Of a DNA stretch of 64,000 nt, positions 58,000 through 64,000 are shown piece by piece. Made by a program: the position numbers and the translations under genes. The notes under the pieces were generated by a model. The model had not been told where the DNA came from. It made no database searches and saw nothing but the letters and a program-made list of their open reading frames with translations. The stretch lies in contig CM055074.1 in the NCBI GenBank assembly GCA_029204045.2, positions 16,543,164-16,607,163 of the forward strand. The letters run 5' to 3'. Position 1 is the first letter of the stretch; each line of letters starts with the position of its first letter. The DNA is from Tillandsia leiboldiana. Taxonomy: Eukaryota; Streptophyta; Magnoliopsida; Poales; Bromeliaceae.

Positions 58000-59000
58000 A
58001 TACCTGCGACAACACATCCCACTGATGGGGCGCCCTCCAACCAGGTTGCACAGACTTAACTGCCAGTGTTAGTGGTCGTCGCTCAATCGGCCTGAGAGTA
58101 TCCTGACTATCCCCAAAGAAAGCACCATCTCTGCCTCCCCTCATGCTGCGGCAATGATCGCAGCCCATCATGCTTCTGCTGCGCTACTCTGATACTGATA
58201 CTGACGCTGCCGTCGGGGTCCACCCGACCTCTGGCGCCTCAGAAGTCCACGACTCTGAAAAGGACTCGAGAAGGTCTCTGCCTACTAGTCTGCCCCCATC
58301 ATCTGGCATCGAGTGCCTCCATCAGTCCAAAGAAACTACAACGCTATGCTCCATCGGGGCATCCAAAATCTGAAGTCAGAGGGACCGAATGAGCCAAAAA
58401 GATATCCTAGCGCAATCCTAGCCCCACACACATCCCATGCGCCTCGTCCCTCATAACGTGGAGCGTGCAGTTCATCAACTGCATAAACCCTCAGGCATAA
58501 AAGGCTCTCAAATAGTCCGTCCAGCACCACCAACCATGACTCTTCCTCCAAAGGCTCCAAACTCAATCCTACGAGTCGGGATAGGTCAAACAGCCAAAGC
58601 TGACTCGATCGATCATGATGTCCCACTGCTCATCTGCTATCCACTGTCCACCCCGCCTCAGTGCCTCAGCACTAAAAGTCGACCCAAAGAGGGCTGCTCG
58701 CCCAACCGGCGCCATTGGAATCGTTGCCACCAGGGATCTACAAAGGGGTTGGTCTCAACGAAAAGCACTATCGGAGATGTCCGCAGCTCTAGCAACTGTA
58801 TCATCCTATCAGCTGCTCTCTCCGCCGCCGATATGCCACTGCCAATCCTGTCATATGGGTCCAGAGCTCTATGACCCCAATCTGGGTATCTGACCCAAAA
58901 CTGCCTATCCTCGCCCAAAAGCTGCAATGGGGTGCACACGGGTCAGAACTCTGCGTCAGGGAGACACCGCTCACCACGACGAACTGTACACAAAACACAC
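58000..59000 (-). pseudogene. gag: gypsy gag remnant
   Basis: Two minus-strand frames (58939-58658 and 58626-58336) carry faint gypsy gag features: a WWQRFQWRRLGEQPSLG segment in the place of the usual FxGxxDPxxAExW block, then ESWLVVLDGLFESLL. They are separated by stops and shifts. Assignment rests on position after the primer site and weak motif likeness. Confidence 0.5.
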
Positions 59001-59240
59001 CACAGAAACTCGACCCAATCCAGGGAAAGTCTAGGACATGTCACCCATTCCATGGCATTATGCTGTCTGCAGCCAACATAATCACTAAGGAGAATAAACA
59101 CGCCAATCACTCATCCCGTCCCTTGGGAGAGGTATAAAACTCAATCAGGACTCTCGCTGTAAGTCACGACTCTCACGTAGTCATCCTAAGGTCCAACCAC
59201 AAGCCTAGGGTTTCTAAGTCCATAATGACCTACATCCTAG

Positions 59241-59252
59241 GCTCTGATACCA
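59241..59252 (-). other. primer binding site (tRNA-Met)
   Basis: TGGTATCAGAGC on the minus strand, eight bases from the 5' LTR end at 59261. Confidence 0.95.
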
Positions 59253-59260
59253 CTCTAATC

Positions 59261-62200
59261 TGTCACGCCCCGGGGGTCGAAACTGCGACCCGGGCTCGCC
59301 AACAGATCCGCCACCAATGCGGAACCCCGCATAAGCGAAGCGTCTAACCTGCAAAGTATCATCTAACAACTAAATAGATATCAGAGCTGAAGAAAAACTG
59401 CTATAATAAAAACCTGAATCACTGTACAACTGAAAAATAAAGGTACAATATCCATCTCCCAAAAAGTAATACAATAATCCGGTCCACCGAAACAATAATA
59501 CAAGTAAAAGCCACCTATACATCATCTACAACTCCAAAAAGGGAGATAAGCTGAAATAATAAAATACAACTGAGTACAGTGAAACCCACAATCAGGGCTG
59601 GTACATCTATCCCACTGAAGAAATCAACACTGGTAAGGATCTATCTCGCGACTCCCTCGCCTCGAACCTCCAACCGTAAGGTCAGCAACACCCGCAGCAG
59701 ACACTGCAAAACAAAGGGAGGGAAGGGGAAAAACAACAATGGGGGTGAGAACCACTAGTAAAACCAGTAGCCTCCCCCTGTGGGTAAGGCCTCAAACCCC
59801 GATATACCCACTAAGTCTACCAGAGGCAAGAGAAGGAGTAAGAGAGGTGGTAAGCTATAAACAGAAATACTGATAAGAGGAAGCTACCACTAGTATGCCT
59901 CTAAATGTCGTGCTAAGAAGTATAGCTAATGTATGCATCAGTAAATAAATGCCTGCCTGAATAAACCCAATCCGACCACCAGTAAACACTGGTACTGCCT
60001 GCGGTGCCTGCCAAATTGGGTATGCCAGCCTACGCATAACACCGATAGGGGATAGGAGTCTCAAGGACTCAAGGTCTGTATAACGTGCACACTATACTTG
60101 CCAAATCGGGTATGCCGGCCAATGCATAACACCGATAGGGGATAGGAGTCTCAAGGACTCAAGGTTGTAGTAACAAGTATCAAAACTAGCAGGACTGGAT
60201 CACGACTCTGATCAAAGTGGGAAAACCCATCCCCTACATAAAGCCCGATCCCCCAATCTGATGCAACTGTAAATACCCGGTCGGCCGCCCAAAGTCCGCG
60301 GTCGCAGCAATATCCCACAAATCCCCCAAATCAAGCCCGACCTGTCATCCCTAATCCGATGCACAAGTCACCATCCGGTCAACTGCCCAAAGTCCGCGGT
60401 AGCCACAATACCCTGCCCTCAGGCCAGCCTATCCCAGATCTCAAGAATCTGTCTACACTATCCCAAAACTCCCTGCTCGCGCACGAGCTACAAATACTCT
60501 GAGCCTAGTATGAAAGGAGAAAAGCAAGAAACATGGTTTCTCCTAAGTCAAGTCCAACATGATAGTGTAGCAGAAAAAGGTGGCCTATCTAAGTGACCAT
60601 ACAAGCATGCAAATGTCCCAAAATAATAAAAGAAAACAGGTGTCGATGTTCTACATTTATTAGAGCATGCTATTCCATAATATTGATGATTGCATAAGAA
60701 CATTAAGTGCAACATAGCCTATGCCTGCCAATACCACATACACGATGTTCACAAAGTATGAAAATAAGGAAGTGCCACACCTAATCACAAATCACATAAG
60801 ATGGTACAACGCTTGTCAATCCTCACATTCATACAGGAATAAGCCCAAGATCATTTAACATCACATAAACAGGGACATTTAATCAAGTACCACCAATGAA
60901 TAGATTAAGGTTCAACAACTTTCATTGATCTCACATAGGATGAACATAGGATCTACCAACAACATCCAATCTCATTTGGAGGGATTTAGGAGTCATGAAT
61001 AAAGCTTAGTCTCATAAGGAATAGGCCTCAACTCACAATGATAGCCATCTTTTCATGAATGAACTAGAAATCAAAAGCATAGGTCATTCTCACATCGACT
61101 AGATCAATAACCAACACCAACACCCATTTTCACATAAACTAAATCAAAGATCAATCAACTCATTATTCTCACATAAATAGGTTATGAATCAACATCTATG
61201 CCCAACATCACACATTGTAGGTTAAGGATCAACAAAACCAACTACTCTCATATAAGCCATTCTCAAATAAATCAACCAAGTCATTCTCACATAAGCAACC
61301 AAGCACTTCTCACATAACCCCATCAAGTCCTCACCTAAATCAATCAACCATTCACATATAACCATCACCATCATTCACCATGATTAGGTTAACCATTCAT
61401 CACAAGGTGTAGGTTAAAGATTAATTTCCCAATTACCCTCACATAGCATAGGTTTAAGAATGATCACTTATAATGAACTTCATGTGAGATAGTGTAACAT
61501 CAATCAAACTATTCATTCACTCGTGCATACATTGAAGATCAAATAACTTAATCTAGACATGGATATCCAAGCATATTATACCAAGGAAAAGAGAACATCA
61601 ACCGCAATGCCATGAGGAAAACCAATAGCCCGAGTGGGTAAATCGATGTTTTCGGCTAAGCACAACCACCCACCTGAAACTTGACGATCCGATACCCGAT
61701 CTGGCTGAATTTTGGCGTGAGTAATCCTTATCCTCCCAGGAGTCCGATGCCATGAAAATCATCCAAATCCGCCTCACGGATTGGGCGCAATCACTGAAAC
61801 AATGCACACTGCGCATTCAAATTCCAGAATTTCGGCATGTGCAACAAGGTTAATTAAAATGTATGTGCAACCACAAATACCTCAAAATAAAGTTCCCTGC
61901 AGTAAAGCAAAGATATCCTCTTTCATACAAACATCTTTAAGCCCTCAAAATCTACCATTAATTTTCCTTAACATTCAAATGTAGCAAGAATTACAATGCT
62001 GTCCAAAAATTGCTAACATAAACTTGCTAGCATTTCCAAGCTTAATTAGGGGCTTTTCCAAAGGGATTCATCCACAGCTCATAAAAGAGAATTTTCTCAC
62101 CTTGAAGTTAAGAAGAAGTACAAACTTGAATTTCTGAAAAAGACCTTATATCCACGAAGTTATCTGCATTCCAAGGTGCCTTGCTCAAATCAAAACTAAA

Positions 62201-63620
62201 ACAGGGACTGCAGTAAACCATATAATTGCACTTAAAAAGATCATTAAAGTTACCTAATCAAACGTGCTCCAAATCCTGCAAGAGAGGTACCATTGGATTC
62301 CTTGTTGAGAGTAGATACAAATTGAGCTAAATAACTCCAAATTTCATGCTCGGATGAAGGAGAAAACCCATAAACACTTTGAACTATCCACCAAGTTCCA
62401 TCTGTGCCTGACTGCAGCAAGGTGCTCCAAAGATTATGCATAAACCCTAATAAAAACTCAGATCTTGGGAAAATGATACATACCAATATTGTAGATCTTC
62501 GAGTCTTGGAAATTTCCCCGCAAAAATCATCCAAATATTCCCATCCTACTGCCCAGAAAGGCCAAAACACTGAGGACTGTTCAGGATTCCAGACTGAAAT
62601 GAAGGGTTCCAAAGATGGCCTTAAAACTCTGTAAAAACATGAGATCGGGGGGAAGAGTTGAATACAAAAATTGTAGCCTTACCTCTTGTGAGAACGAAGA
62701 AACAAAAATGAGCTCAAACTTCCAAGAAATGAGTCCTGGGGAATTTTCGTACTGAAACGCGACGGGAAAGTCCACCAACAGCAACAATGGTGATGCTTGC
62801 CTCAAGGAGAAGATGATGGTGATGAAGCCCCTTTTGTCCATCTCTTTGCTGATGAAAATGGAGGAGAGTTGCCAAAAGTTCCTCTGTAGAAGTCCCCAAG
62901 GTTGGAAAGATCCAAAAGTGGGAGAAGGAGGAGGTAGGAGCTCTTAAGTAGGAGGAAGAAGAAGATAAGAAAACCAAGAAAAGGGGGGGGGGGGGTTTAC
63001 TGTGCGGTGCACAGTGCTGGGCCAGGCCCGGCTCCCGGCCCAGCCCCGGGCCCAGCGGGGGCACGTGGCGCCCATCCGGGCGCCCCGCCCCCGGGTGGAT
63101 GGCCCGGATGGGGCCACGTTGCCCGCCGCGCCCGCCACTGGCGCGGCGACACGCGTCCCGCACAGGGACGCGCGTCGCGCCAGCGGGCGCGCGTGGGCTT
63201 GCCGCGTGGCCCGGACGGGCCTCTCCAGCGCCGACACCTGGCACTCTCCCCCGGCCGCTGCGCCTGGTTCACGCCCTCTCCCCGTGGACCGGCAGCCTTA
63301 AAAAGATCCGATAAGCTCCAAAAATGCCTATTTTTGCTGTTTTCGCGCGCCGAGTCCAATTCCGACGCCCAAAACTCCAAATAATGCAACCAAATAGCCG
63401 TTTTGATCGTTTTTCCGCGCTGAATCCAAATACGGTGTCCATTTTGCGCGAAACCATCTCTATTTTTCGACGAAATTCCCAATTAAGCAATCTTGATCCA
63501 TTTCTCGCACTGAGTCCGTTTCTTGGGTCCGATTTGCGCGCAACCAACACTAACCACAGAAATTGGCCTCCACAAGCTGTCGATCACACTGTAATGACCA
63601 CGAAGATCCGGGTCTTCACA
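59261..63620 (-). repeat. 5' LTR of the coding-poor gypsy element
   Basis: 4360 bp, near-identical to 52183-56540. The G run at 62983-62995 is 13 long, against 11 in the partner. It ends CTTCACA at 63620, followed by AGTCA. Confidence 0.95.
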
Positions 63621-63625
63621 AGTCA

Positions 63626-64000
63626 TGCAAGTCCTCAGTATACCTCATAAATACTATTCTTGCAATCATTTATACAAATATCATTATCAAGCTTACCTAC
63701 CTTACAAACATAAACCATGTACCCTAAACATGCATGCATCAGTCATAGAGGGGTGACATCCCGACTAGTGCACTTATATTCGCCATAACATAATCATTGC
63801 CTTATACAGTTACTGATATTAAGCTTACCCACCTGAAGCACATAAACCAAGGCAAACCTGAAGTCGGTGAAGAGTGTAGACGCTCACAGTGCAAAATCTG
63901 CCAAAATTGCACCCACGGTACATGTCGCGCAAGCCGTGGCTCCAAACAACTGAAAACGCCCGGAATCCACTATGTCCAATATTCTTCAGTTCCAACAGGT
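63626..64000 (-). repeat. gypsy LTR beta, second piece
   Basis: This resumes LTR beta after the inserted element: CCAAGTCA (52175-52182) joins TGCAAGTCC here. It runs out of the window before the LTR start. Confidence 0.8.

Larger units (their letters stand above)
52183..63620 (-). mobile_element. complete but coding-poor gypsy element with 4.36-kb LTRs
   Basis: Target duplication AGTCA at 52178-52182 and 63621-63625. The 3' LTR is 52183-56540 and the 5' LTR 59261-63620. A polypurine tract and a tRNA-Met primer site lie in the right places on the minus strand. The internal region is only 2720 bp and holds decayed gag, protease-to-RT-start remnants and no RT core, RNase H or integrase. It fits a non-autonomous LARD-like derivative. 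LTRs differ at roughly 30 sites by eye, under 1%. Confidence 0.93.

Overview
The window looks like nuclear heterochromatin of a flowering plant. Nearly every base belongs to LTR retrotransposons of the plant Ty1/copia and Ty3/gypsy (chromovirus-like) types. Their primer binding sites match plant initiator tRNA-Met (TGGTATCAGAGC), their LTRs run TG...CA, and their target duplications are 5 bp. I see no convincing host protein-coding gene, rRNA, tRNA or CRISPR array. The species cannot be named from this sequence.

Layout. 1-3840: the 3' end of a gypsy element (integrase, chromodomain, 3' LTR) inserted in a minus-strand gypsy LTR (3841-5095). That LTR abuts an old minus-strand copia element (copia-0; 5096-5290 and 16482-18708). 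Copia-0 was split by a young, structurally complete copia element, copia-1 (5291-16481, target duplication AATAA), with two 1.35-kb LTRs, gag, a deleted pol and an extra third ORF behind its own promoter-like region. 18709-21205 is AT-rich, low-information DNA with a possible MITE. 21206-27396 is a solo gypsy LTR (GTCGG duplication) split by another solo LTR (21992-25825, GCCGC duplication). 27402-28589 holds the end of a further gypsy 5' LTR and its primer site. From 28590 to the window end lies a nested stack: a minus gypsy LTR (alpha) holds copia-2 (29614-46493, ACAAC) and a forward gypsy LTR (47620-50249). Copia-2 is a decayed relative of copia-1, itself hit by two solo LTRs (33840-38078, TGATG; 42503-46148, ATGCG). 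The forward LTR is split by a minus LTR (beta, from 50250), and beta is split by a complete but coding-poor gypsy element (52183-63620, AGTCA) with 4.36-kb LTRs.

How it works together. No element here encodes a full working protein set. Copia-1 has intact gag and RT/RNase H but lacks protease and the start of integrase. The 52183-63620 element has only decayed gag and the start of RT. Both have nearly identical LTRs, so both probably moved recently using enzymes supplied in trans. The most unusual signals are in the copia family: an array of small hairpins with a constant GTGGATTC loop and covarying stems in the transcribed part of the LTR; 60-bp units of paired GATCCGGATC palindromes upstream of the LTR TATA box; and a second copy of that promoter layout inside copia-1, in front of a putative intron and the third ORF. 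Copia-2 lacks this whole cassette. LTR junctions, target duplications and motif positions were read by eye; family names rest on remembered motifs, not searches.
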